Of a stretch of DNA of 64,000 nt, positions 1 to 9,994 are shown in pieces. Both the position numbers and the translations under genes were made by a program. The stretch comes from Fusarium oxysporum f. sp. lycopersici 4287 (taxonomy: Eukaryota; Ascomycota; Sordariomycetes; Hypocreales; Nectriaceae). Position 1 is the first letter of the stretch, and every line of letters starts with the position of its first letter. Below the pieces are notes generated by a model. That model saw nothing but the letters and a program-made list of their open reading frames with translations, was not told the DNA's origin and made no database searches. The stretch lies in NCBI RefSeq assembly GCF_000149955.1, contig NC_030997.1, forward strand, positions 1,968,714 through 2,032,713. Reading direction: 5' to 3'.

Positions 1-190
1 ACTGCCGAAACTCAGTTGTTGTCTCCAAACACGTACCGCGAGACCAAAAATGTTGGTTGCTGAACATGCCACTTGGTATAAATCCCAAACAATACCAGCA
101 TCATCTTGCCAGATTAACCACCATTAGCCCTGCACTCTCAAGCTATCTCATCACAATATCACTTGATTCCAATATTCTTCATCATCCACA
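1..190. other. left edge and upstream region of the SET gene
   Basis: Pyrimidine-rich leader sequence before the ATG at 191. An overlapping frame from 57 is open but has no protein-like features; I read it as a shadow of the SET gene. Confidence 0.4.
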
Positions 191-712
191 ATGGCCGCAG
201 CTGTATCTAACGCCCACAATTCTCTGCCTCAAGCAAGACCCTCCTCTGCAGGCCAAAGCCACTCTGATCTTCTCAAAGTTGTCCGATCTGATCAGCCCTT
301 CAAATCAGCAGCCATATCCCTCGTTTCTCTCCCACCTGGAGCCCTATTTGCCAAAATCACTGAGGCAACTCATGCTCCCCGCGCTACCTGGACCTCGTTC
401 CAGACTGGCCGCGATGAGCACATGGAGTTCAACTCTGACATTGTCTTCATCAATCACTCCTGCGACCCTAATCTCGTGGTTGATACTGCACGCATGGAGG
501 TTCGCGTGGCAGATGATCGTCATATCGCCAGGGGTGACGAGCTGACTTGGTTCTATCCAAGTGCGGAATGGGAAATGGCTCAGTCGTTCCCTTGTGAATG
601 CGGAACAGAGAGGTGTTTGGTCGCTATTCGGGGCTCACGATACGTTGAGCCTGAGAAGCTGAAGGGGTACTTCTTGAACCAACATATACATGAGCTCATG
701 GAGGAGCAGTAG
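191..712 (+). CDS. short SET-domain protein (putative lysine methyltransferase fold)
   Basis: Single exon of 173 residues, ATG at 191 and TAG at 710-712. The SET core is visible late in the protein: NHSCDPN at residues 88-94, the motif that forms part of the SAM/lysine-binding knot, then RGDELTWFYP at 114-123. A post-SET type Cys cluster follows (C135, C137, C142). Most SET enzymes are longer. This short form is common in ascomycetes and its substrates are generally unknown, so histone methylation should not be assumed. The next gene downstream is 1.2 kb away on the other strand. Family assignment is firm; target and biological role are not known. Confidence 0.85.
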   Translation: MAAAVSNAHNSLPQARPSSAGQSHSDLLKVVRSDQPFKSAAISLVSLPPGALFAKITEATHAPRATWTSFQTGRDEHMEFNSDIVFINHSCDPNLVVDTARMEVRVADDRHIARGDELTWFYPSAEWEMAQSFPCECGTERCLVAIRGSRYVEPEKLKGYFLNQHIHELMEEQ

Positions 713-1926
713 CTCGAGCAGTAATTTGCATTTAAATCTCAGACCTTGTTACTATGACAGGGAACTCACAGTAAATCCGTGATACTATCTCTATAGTCCA
801 ATGATAGTAACAAGATTATTTTACTTAAACAGTATCGCTTTATAATCTATTGAATCCAAGGAGATTGAAATGAAGGTTTATGGTCTTTGTTGCCTGCATT
901 CACCAACTTGAATTTATCCTTCTCGTTTACAATACCTCTTCTTGCTATTACCTATCAGGATGTTGAAGATTGTCATTGGCCTATTCTGCTTATTGATACA
1001 TAAACAAAAGCAGCGGACACTATGAAATACCTGCATAAGCCGACAACCTGAATTCAAAAGTTCTTTCCTGCAAGATGCTTGAATTCATGATCCCTAAGAG
1101 GTCTTACGTGGCCTGCATCTTGAGCCTTTTGAGAATACTTTATTTATTATAGTTTAGAAAACCCTCCGAAGCCCCTGTTACAGATTTGACAATCCCGGTA
1201 ACCGGCTTGCATTCAGGATCGACAACACATCTCGGCACATGAAAAAGGAAGCTTCAGGTTGAATATGGACTTCAGAAGTACAATGGTCCCAGACTATAAA
1301 CAATAATGGAACGAGCTCAATCCTGATGTTGGGAGCCATTAATATATTATTTTAGCTATATATTTTGCGTCTTCCCGCGTTCCAAATCATTTGAGTAAAT
1401 AGACATCAATTGAACAGAGAAAGAGTGCTGGTCTCAGAGTCATAGTTTCGACAAACATGATTTAGCATTTCCTTATACCGTCGATGACAACAATGCTCTT
1501 CCCCATACGGGTCTCACAGTGCATAACTGTGGATGATCAACGGAACACTGTCTATGATAGATTAGTGAGAAGACACGAGGCTTCCAGATGATCATGACCT
1601 TTCGTTGAGTCTCAATTGGTGCGGCAATACCCTTGTGCTGTTGGAGTTACCTCATAACTTTCTTAATGATCACGATGCTTGAGGCTCGGGCTTCGGCGTC
1701 CTTGCGAGTCGGAAGTAACAAAGTTTAATTTGAGTTCACTGGCATTACGATTCACCGCAAAGGAGGAGAAGACCAGGGAGTACCCACAAAGAGTGGAGGC
1801 TCGGGCCGTTGCCGCCCGTTAGTCATGGAAAGCATTAGTGCCAGAGTCAACTCATCTTAATTTAGGTTGGCTATGTATGAGGAGAGGAGAATAGAGAGAA
1901 GAGGCATCATCAATTGATTGGCCGAT
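713..1926. other. intergenic, 1.2 kb
   Basis: Lies between the stop codons of two convergent genes. It is AT-rich with many short interrupted frames. I see no credible ORF, tRNA or repeat. Confidence 0.5.
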
Positions 1927-2994
1927 CTAGGCATGGACACCAAGTACCTGTTCCATTCCACCAGTCAGGACCGTGTTCTTCTCCTGCTCAGCATGGTCCG
2001 CAGAATAAGCTCTATACTTGATACTGGCCAGAGACTGGGCGGTAACCCTGGACCCATCGGCGTCGACAAAGGTCACGTCGTCCCCGGGACGAAGAAGGTA
2101 GGCGATGGAATATCTATGCCCCTCATCACTCGCACGGCCATCCCTAACGACCCTGTGAACACAGGAATACAAGGTCTTGCCCGAGAGGAAACGAAGAGCG
2201 TCGCCAACATTGATGACGGCGTCGTTCTCCCGCGGCTCGACCCACTCCCAATTGCCGTTGCTGGGCTCAACAACCTGAAGTCCCCACTCATCGCTAAAGA
2301 GAATAGTCAAGGACCCCAGATCGGTATGTTTTTGATGGGTGAGCTTTCCCGGATAGCTCAACATGGCAAGGATGGTATCAGATGATTTTTCGTGGTCGTG
2401 ATACTCGAGGAACTGGCCAGGGACGCCTAGAGCCCGAGAGTAGCAGTCCAGCAAAACGTCGACTACACGCTCGCAAAGAGCTACGTAGTCGGGGATGAGA
2501 GTTCCAGCCTTCTTGAACAGAGCAGGAAGCGTGGAAGCTAGATTAGTTCCCAAGTCGTGCGTCCCAATCTGTCTTCAAGTCAGTCATGAATCAGCTGAAC
2601 CGATAATATGCCTTACAGCAAGATGCTCAAAAGATTCATCGGGGCGACTGGGATCGACGGCAGTGAAGGTGCCCTTTTTGACATATCTAAAAGTCTAATC
2701 AGCGCCGAATCACTCATAACTGCGGTCTACTTACCCGCGCGTAGGAACGCCCTTGCTATCAAGTTGCTTGATGTCATCGGGCTGACCAAAATATTCTTTC
2801 ATCGCCTTGAGAACTTCCTTCTTCTTCCTGGGCAGGCCAGCTGCACCACTATGGTCAAAGTCTAGGTAGAAGAATCCGGCTGTACGGCTTGCAGCCATGA
2901 GCTTTTCAATCTCTTTCGCATCTCGTCTTTCGAGAGCGGAGTAGTTGATTGTCTCAATGGAGGCAATTGGGATACTGTCAACGGCAGAAGGCAT
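1927..2994 (-). CDS. 2-oxoglutarate/Fe(II)-dependent dioxygenase, isopenicillin N synthase-like
   Basis: Three exons on the minus strand: 2994-2735, 2686-2617 and 2568-1927. The two introns are 48 bp each, with GTAAGT and GTAAGG donors. The spliced product is 323 residues, normal for the family. The N-terminal DIOX_N-like part opens with a short PIASIETINY segment. The catalytic double-stranded beta helix carries the iron ligands H191-x-D193 (HTD) and H248 (CVHRVV), and the R262-x-S264 pair (HRYSI) that binds 2-oxoglutarate. The enzyme should couple 2-oxoglutarate decarboxylation to hydroxylation, desaturation or ring closure of a small molecule; the substrate cannot be read from sequence. 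It is transcribed away from the P450 at 3928, with 0.93 kb between the starts, which suggests co-regulation. Confident in family and gene model. Confidence 0.9.
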
Positions 2995-3927
2995 GGCGAA
3001 CGTTGTTTTAGTTGTTAGAGATATAGAACGGGTTGGTAAGGTCTTCGCAAAGATGTTACAACACAGTCTTGAACTTTTCTGTACATTCTGGAAAAATAGC
3101 TTATATAGATTACATACTGTTACTTTAATATTAAGAATATGTGGCTACATTCTGCACTCAGGGATCAACTTCATTTTCTCCCATGCCAATGGCATATCTT
3201 CGCCGATGTTATGACCGGAATGTTACATATCCTCAGCACATGAAACTCGGTCAGGTGAGTGGGAATTGCCGACGCCATCAGACTCCGGCATAAGACAAAC
3301 AATGCCACGTATATCAATTGACTCGTGGAGCAGAGAAAAAGCAAACTTGATACATAATTGGAGTGATTTGTAATGGACTCATGCAGGTGGACTCGAATTC
3401 ATAATGACCTCGTGTACATTATGCATAAACAGACCGGCAGTAACGGACTACGGCAGATAGAGATTAAAGGAATCATACGATATCAAGCATACATAGATGC
3501 AATGGAACTTCCGAACGCAGTCAGGGATAACTTGTATTCCGGTCCTTACATCCGCTGCGACATCCGCGCCTTGCCTGACAATACACAATATTACGTCCCA
3601 GCAATAAGAGGTACGGAGTATGGGTTCACGGCCCCGGAGACATTTTCCAGATGCCGATGGGCTTTTGGATGCAAGTGTTAATCCGATGGCTAGTATCAAC
3701 CCAGGGTGATAGTTCTCGACCCTGTCCGAGTCATTATGATGCCGCTGCGACCTTACTTTAGCGGAGTATACATTCTATAGCATATTGATGTGCATTGGCG
3801 GCCCTCGGCACGGATAATCACATTACATTCGAGAAGTTTCTTATAACTAATACGGGCTTGGATATATCATGCTCGCTTGTATTCTTCCTCACTCACATTG
3901 GCATCTACATTGTCAACCTCCGGAACA
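2995..3927. other. divergent promoter region between dioxygenase and P450
   Basis: Shared 0.93-kb upstream region of two oppositely transcribed oxygenase genes. A 102-codon open frame on the plus strand (3373-3681) has no recognisable features and I do not call it. Confidence 0.55.
3101..3107 (-). promoter_or_regulatory. TATA-like box of the dioxygenase gene
   Basis: TATATAA read on the minus strand, about 107 bases upstream of the ATG at 2994. This is a plausible distance for a fungal TATA element. Inference from motif and position only. Confidence 0.4.
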
Positions 3928-5548
3928 ATGTCTCTTGATTCTCTGTTGCTTTCGCCCTGGGCGCCCTTAGCGGTACTTTTATGTGTACTGCTATTCTATA
4001 TTCTTCCCTACTTCTACACCTACAGACACCTGCGAGGAATCCCTGGTCCGCTGCTGGCCCGCTTCTCAGACCTGTGGCTCCTGTATATCTGCCGCCAGTC
4101 TAAGCGTTCATACACTGTATACGATCTTCACGAGCGGCTTGGGCCCGTCGTCAGGATCCAGCCGAACCACGTTAGTATCGTTGACGAAAGGGCCATCAAT
4201 CTAGTATATGGCCATGGGAATGGGTTGGAAAAGTCGTAAGTTGCACGTGCATGTCTTGCTCATGTTCCACTATGCTCACTTCAACAAGATCCTGGTACGA
4301 TTCTTCCATTTCTCTCACTCGAAGCATCTTCACGGCGAGGAAGCGCGCCGAACATGCTCGAAAGAGAAGGTATATCGCCCATAGCTTCGCCCCCAAGTCG
4401 TCTCGTGCGGCCGAAGGGCCCATCGCCGACAAAGTGGAGCTTCTGGTCCGTAAGTGGGACGAGATAATCGACAAAGGGCCGCAGTTTGATGGGTTCACAC
4501 AACTTGAATGCAGACGATGGTTCACGTAAGTGCTTTCGAGACTGCTTAGCTGACATATACTAACCTTGCAACTAGATACTTGTCGTTTGACATCACCGGT
4601 GATCTTCTCTTCAGCGAGCCATTTGGAATGCTTGAGAATGGCTCTGATCTGGTCAAGATTGACAACAAGCCCAGGTCCTACGTGTCCATGATGAACAGTC
4701 TTGCGCAAAGGAGTGCCGCCGTCGCTACTCTTGGCGTCTTGCCCTGGCTGAAGCCGCATGCACATCACCTGCCTGATCCCTTCTTCCACAGAGGAATGGA
4801 TGGGCTGCAGAACCTGCTGGGCGTAACTTCCGCTCATGTCAAGGAGCGCATGGCTGCAGGACAAGACAATCATGATGATTGGCTCTCACTTCTACTTCGA
4901 GCGCGTGATGATCAAGGGGAATTGCTCAAATTCGAAGAGATTGCGTCTGAGTCCTTGACCTTGTTTATGGCAGCCATTGAGACCGTCAGCAACACGCTCT
5001 CTGCCATGATGTACTACCTCGCCACCTCACCCTCTTCACTGCAAAAGCTGCAAGCTGAGGTGGACTCTATCGATATTCCTGGAACAGTTCCTCCTTTTAC
5101 GAATGTCCGGGCTCTTCCATATCTAGACGCTGTGCTCAACGAGACAATGTGTCTTCACAGTGTCCTCGGGATAGGCCTTCCTCGAGAGGTGCTTCCCGGG
5201 TCCAAGGGAGTTCATTTGGACTCTTTTTACTTTCCTCCTGGCACAGTTTTAAGCGTTCCAATCTATGCCATTCACCGGTCTAGAGACATCTGGGGCCAGG
5301 ATGCCAATAATTTTCGGCCTGAGAGATGGGAGAAGCTGTCGGACCGCCAGAAAACTTCTTTTATCCCATTTGGCCATGGCCCGGCAGCATGCGTTGGACG
5401 TAACCTAGCAGAAGTTGAGATGAAGATTATTGCGGCAACTTTGATAAAAAGATATAATTTTTGCATGATGGATTCTGAGATTGAATCTACGGAGGGAACA
5501 ACACGTAAGCTTATCAAAGTCAACATTGGAATTAAAAGGCGGCAATAA
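3928..5548 (+). CDS. cytochrome P450, pisatin-demethylase/benzoate-hydroxylase-like, with altered ExxR motif
   Basis: Three exons: 3928-4235, 4289-4525 and 4576-5548, with introns of 53 and 50 bp. Product is 505 residues, the usual microsomal P450 length. An N-terminal membrane anchor (about residues 9-28) is followed by the proline-containing hinge GIPGPLLAR. The I-helix reads AAIET at 314-318, the PERW-type motif reads FRPERW, and the heme loop [10 protein letters not shown] has the axial Cys at 454. The K-helix ExxR motif reads ETMC: codon TGT at 5150-5152 gives Cys374 where nearly all P450s have Arg. That Arg is a core structural residue, so heme binding or folding may be impaired. One C-to-T change from CGT would explain it. 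The ATG at 3928 was preferred over an upstream non-ATG extension because it gives the normal anchor spacing. Probable partner of the adjacent dioxygenase. Confidence 0.88.
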
Positions 5549-5962
5549 AAAAGGTCATTAGTAGGTCTTGCAATTAGATAGATAAAGTACTTGATGATAA
5601 AGAGTTGAAATAACTTATTCTGTTTTGATCAATATCTCATGTCAGACTTGTAGGGTAGCTAGCAATCCCCGGGCGCAGAGAACGGAGGGACTTGGCCGGT
5701 ATCTTGAAATGTCACAAAACACTACTATTGGTGTTAGTGCTGATGTCGTCCCACCTCCCGCTCTAAATGCCGCCAAACCTCAGAAGGCCGAGGTCTTTAC
5801 AAGTTCCACTTATCTTATCGTGCCGAGGTTGGTCTCCACGTGACGTGTCATCGACGCGTTTGCATCTGAAATCCATTTTAAATCATCGAGACTCATTGCT
5901 TATCTCCATCAACTTGACATAATCACTCCATATCTTTTCCCTCATCTTGTATTATTTAAATC
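5549..5962. other. intergenic, P450 to citrate synthase
   Basis: About 0.4 kb between tandem plus-strand genes. It should hold the P450 3' end and the citrate synthase promoter. No coding signal seen. Confidence 0.5.
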
Positions 5963-7450
5963 ATGGTTTCGGCACAGGATAAAGGTCGTCGCGAGACGCT
6001 CACGGTCGTGGATAACAGAACAAACCAGACCTACGAGATCCCCATCACTCACAATTCCATCCCAGCGACTGAATTCAAGAAGATCAAAGCCGAGCCTGGC
6101 AATGATCGTCCAGAGGATGAGACCACGCAGGGTCTTAGGGTCTACGATCCCGCGTACATGAACACCGCTGTTGTGCAGAGCAAAATCACATACATCAACG
6201 GCCTGGACGGCGTCCTTCGATACCGCGGATATCCAATTGAGCAGTTGGTCGAGAAGAGCAATTTTCTCGAGTCGGCGTATCTTCTCATCTACGGAGACCT
6301 TCCAACTCAGGCGCAGTATGATGAATGGCAGGGAGAGGTGATGCATCACACGTATATCCACAGCGATATCGAGAATATGTTCAAGTCGTTCCGCTACGAC
6401 TCTCATCCGATGTCCATGTTGAGCGCGGCGTTCGCTACACTGGGAGCCTTTGCTCCGGAAGCTAATCCCTCGCTTGCAGGGCAGAAGCTCTACACCAACG
6501 CTGCTTCTGGCAACATGGATTCCCTCAAGATGCTAGACAAGCAGATTCTTCGAATTCTCGGAAAGGCACCTACTTTGGCGGCTGCGTCGTACCGAATGCG
6601 ACAGGGCCGACCCTTCAACCGCCCTGCACAAGGCTTGTCGTACACTGGAAATTTCCTGTATCTGTTGGATAACCTATCTGAGCCAGAATACCAACCTCAT
6701 CCTGTTCTTGCAAAGGCCTTGGACAAGCTCTTCATTCTCCACGCCGACCACGAAGTCAACTGCTCTACGGCCACAGTCTTGCAAGTTGGAAGTTCTCTGG
6801 TCGATCCTTATAGCGTTGTTGCTGCTGGATGCGCGGCACTCTACGGTCCATCTCACGGCGGAGCATCCGAGTCAGCGATCAGAATGCTTATTGAGATTGG
6901 GTCCCCCGAGAACGTCCCTGCATTCATGCAAGCGGTTGAGAGAAGGGAGCGAGTCCTCGTAGGCTTCGGCCATCGCGTCTACAAGAACGTTGATCCCCGC
7001 TCAACAGCCATCCGCAAGCTCGCCGAAGAAGTCTTCGAAGTCACCGGCAGAAACAAGCTCCTCGACACAGCCCTGACGCTAGCCGACTACGCCCGCAAGA
7101 GTGAGTTCATGCGCAGCAGGAACTTGTACCCCAACGTGGACTTTTACTCTGGACTGATCTACCAGGCCATGGGATTCCCGCTTGATTTCTATCCTGTTTT
7201 GTTTGCTGTTCCACGATGTGTTGGATGGTTGGCGCACTGGAGACAGATGATGCTGAACAAGTCGGGCGTCAAGATCTGGAGGCCGAGACAGCTTTATGTC
7301 GGAGAGGGGGAGAGGGAGTATGTTGATACCAAGGACCGAAAGGAAAAGCCTGATGCTACTGTTTTTGATGCTCCTGTCAAGGTTGAACATGGAGGTGAGA
7401 AGCAGCGTGCTCTACTTGCTGCTAGTGCAGGGCTGAAGAGTAAGCTGTAA
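5963..7450 (+). CDS. citrate synthase, peroxisomal (C-terminal SKL)
   Basis: Single uninterrupted exon of 495 residues. It condenses acetyl-CoA with oxaloacetate; close relatives use propionyl-CoA or longer acyl-CoA, which sequence alone does not separate. Active-site segments are intact: ADHEVNCST with H263, GPSHGGAS with H298, GFGHRVYKNVDPR with H337, and NVDFYSG with D393. There is no mitochondrial presequence (the start MVSAQDKGRRETLTVV is not amphipathic). The last residues are LKSKL, a canonical PTS1, so import into peroxisomes is expected, where it would feed glyoxylate-cycle or fatty-acid-derived metabolism. Lack of introns and proximity to the P450 and dioxygenase leave open a role in a citrate- or alkylcitrate-derived pathway. 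No dehydratase or fatty acid synthase gene is in the window to support that. Confidence 0.93.
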   Translation: MVSAQDKGRRETLTVVDNRTNQTYEIPITHNSIPATEFKKIKAEPGNDRPEDETTQGLRVYDPAYMNTAVVQSKITYINGLDGVLRYRGYPIEQLVEKSNFLESAYLLIYGDLPTQAQYDEWQGEVMHHTYIHSDIENMFKSFRYDSHPMSMLSAAFATLGAFAPEANPSLAGQKLYTNAASGNMDSLKMLDKQILRILGKAPTLAAASYRMRQGRPFNRPAQGLSYTGNFLYLLDNLSEPEYQPHPVLAKALDKLFILHADHEVNCSTATVLQVGSSLVDPYSVVAAGCAALYGPSHGGASESAIRMLIEIGSPENVPAFMQAVERRERVLVGFGHRVYKNVDPRSTAIRKLAEEVFEVTGRNKLLDTALTLADYARKSEFMRSRNLYPNVDFYSGLIYQAMGFPLDFYPVLFAVPRCVGWLAHWRQMMLNKSGVKIWRPRQLYVGEGEREYVDTKDRKEKPDATVFDAPVKVEHGGEKQRALLAASAGLKSKL

Positions 7451-7806
7451 AGCGCAAGACATAGTTGGGATTGCTGTATATTTTATCCGGTACCTTCGTT
7501 TGATAAGCTCTGGTAGTTTTGAAGGCTATTATATTATTATGGGCAGGTAGTTTTATCCCGAGAATGCATTAAGCTCCTTATTAAAGACGAAGGGACGTTG
7601 TTCCGGAGTGGTTACTATTTAGCAAGGTTTGTAGGATGGATATCTAATATTTTCCATGGCATGACCAATCGGTCAAGGCATTCATTCACTGCACTCAATC
7701 ATGAAACAAAAATCATACTTGGAAGGTATCTTGACGAGGTTAATACCTTTGCAACTATGACCCTCACGTATGAATTGGTGACTATGTGTAGCTACAAGTA
7801 CCAAGT
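7451..7806. other. intergenic between convergent genes
   Basis: About 0.36 kb holding the 3' ends of the citrate synthase and the phosphatase. A short frame runs through it with no protein-like character. Confidence 0.5.
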
Positions 7807-9994
7807 TTACAGCTTGAGTGGTTCCCAGAAGCTGGAACAATAGAGGTTGCAGTAGAGCCAGGCCAGCAAGCCAGATCCAGAGCATTCAGAGGAGCAAGAG
7901 GAATCAGACGAGCCAGATGAGCTGTAAGAATTGTAGCCCTCGCAAGTCAAGGATGGATCTTTCAAGACAGTGAGTTCATCGCCGACCAGACCATCGTGGC
8001 CTTGAATAAACTGCCAAGACAGGGTTGTTGCGTTATAAACCGTCAACTTGGAAAAGCCAAAACTGGTCAAGTTACGGTGAGCAGTTATGTCGGGTATAGG
8101 CTGAGACATATTGATGGTAGAGTGGCTTTCAATGTTTCCAGCAGCGCCGTTAATAAGATGAACCATCGAATATCCAGGGTTCACCTCGTAGGTGTTAGGA
8201 CTTTTAACCGCGGCAGTGTCGACGGCGCAGTTTCTTATGGGCTTGAGGCGCTCATACCAGTGAACATGGCTAGGAGCAGTTAGTCAGCGTGTTTGACAAA
8301 TTCGAGATGACAACTTACCCAGCAATATACAGATCAACCTTGTGCTTCAAGAGCAACTTCTCAAAGGCCTCGCGAAGGTGCAAATGATAGTTGCCGCCGT
8401 GGGAGCTATACATAGGACGATGGCCCATGACGATAACCCAGGGTGTTTTACACCGATCAACATTGGTAAGATCGTTTTTTAACCACTGATATTGCTCATA
8501 AGCCTTGTTGTCCTTGATGGAACCGTCAATGTATCCAAAAGGACCAGCATCTGTGATATGCGTCTCGTTGCGCAAAGGATGAGCTTTTCCAGAGAGAAGA
8601 TATGCCTCTTCCTCCAAGTCATCTGTCTCATAGTCATCACCCAGGTTGATTGTCTTACACTCATAGGTATCCGGTTCGTCCTTCTCAGGCTTGCACTTGG
8701 CCTTATCTTTATCCTTGCCTTTGCAGTCTTCCTCCTCCTTTGCCTTCTCGATATCCTCCCGGAATGTCTTGTCCGGGCTGTGAGCGTAATCCGTTTCTGT
8801 ATCAATAGATACAAAATGAACAAGGCCATAATCGAATGAATGCCAGAAATTCCCGACGCCACCAGACTTGTCGCCTGCCATGGAGAACCGGTTCTGGAAA
8901 GCTGTGAAATTGCGCTGTGAAGGTGGACATGAATAATATGTAAGCGTGGCGTTGGGATTATCGCCAGACATGGTGGTGTTTGTTTTGTTCTCGTTGAGAT
9001 ATGACGACAGGACATATGGCGTGTTATCATGGTCGGCACACGTGGCCTCATGATTGCCGGGGAGAACAATGTAAGGGATCTTCATAGTGATGGTATTCAT
9101 CCACTGCTGCCAAAGATCCCAGTTGGATTCGTAGAGGACACCTACATCGCCGCCACGAGGGCTGCCTTGATTTGGAATCTCATCTGCTGGGAGAGGCGTG
9201 TCGAAATAATCGGGATTGGTATCGTTGTTGGGAAGGGAACTGAAGCTGCCGTTGTAGCAGACTGGCCAAACTGATGCGTTGCACTGTATGATGCCAGAGT
9301 ACCAGTCATCCGCATAGCTGAGATCCCCGCCGTGCCAGACAAACGCGAGCCCGTCCTCATCATTCATGGCTTGGTTCATGTATTTGTAAGTTCCACCGGC
9401 ATTCGTATACCCCATATCATTGTTGATAGCGATACTGAATTGAGACGGGTTGCCTGTAGCTTGGGCAGTTGTAAAGCTCAAAACAGTAGACTGGGTTGTA
9501 CCATTCGCAGCAGGGATTTGATAGAAATAGGTTGTACCGGGTTGAAGCTGTTCTATCTGTACGTTGTGAAAGAATTGACTGCATTGGGTAACGGCAACGA
9601 GAGAACATGGAGGAGTGCGGTCGTATGTTGCGGTCAAGCCGGTAGCCACATTGTTCAAAGACGAAGGACTGGTTCCCCAGTAAACTGAGGGTGCGACACC
9701 GAGACCAAAGGGCGTCTGGTAGTGAATGTTGATACCAACACTGTCTCCTCCAGACTTGGCAGGTATATATGATAGTGAAATGACATTGACGTTGTTGTCA
9801 GCATTTTCAGAGGCAGGTTGCACGGCCGGGGCTTCAACTAGACGATGAAATCCTTTACCATTGCCATTAATCGTGGGGTCGAGCCAATCGCCGATGGGGA
9901 CTTTGGGACCATTGTATGGGTATTTCTCGTCGACGGTCGGTGCTGCTCAAGTAAGCGCAGCGAGAATGCCTGCAATGAGATGCGTCGACTTCAT
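7807..9994 (-). CDS. secreted purple acid phosphatase (aphA-type) with a nonsense codon in the signal peptide
   Basis: Two exons, 9994-8319 and 8269-7807, joined across a 49-bp intron, giving 712 codons. The metallophosphatase motifs are complete: NNDMGY with D193, GDLSYADD at 223-229, GNHE at 313-316, MGHRPMYSS, and GHVHWYER across the splice. Closest in kind to Aspergillus aphA-type acid phosphatases, which release phosphate outside the cell. The natural ATG at 9994 opens a signal peptide (MKSTHLIAGILAALT), but codon 16 is TGA (9949-9947). Reading resumes as AAPTVDEKYPYNGP, which matches the family's mature N-terminus. No GT donor is available to splice the stop out. A single CGA-to-TGA change would explain it. 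An extra Lys/Glu-rich insert precedes the ITDAGPFG segment. Either a freshly inactivated gene, a read-through case, or made without a signal from an internal start. Confidence 0.8.

Noticed and set aside
57..545. 162-codon plus-strand ORF
   Set aside because: Overlaps the SET gene in another frame and has no protein-like features; the SET frame carries NHSCDPN.
1918..2385. 155-codon plus-strand ORF
   Set aside because: Antisense to the third exon of the dioxygenase; shadow frame.
3373..3681. 102-codon ORF between the dioxygenase and the P450
   Set aside because: No domain, weak codon bias, and it sits where a divergent promoter is expected.
4196..4873. 225-codon minus-strand ORF across the P450
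   Set aside because: Antisense shadow that crosses two verified P450 introns.
8479..9069. 196-codon minus-strand ORF
   Set aside because: Alternate frame of the phosphatase exon; the phosphatase frame has all catalytic motifs.
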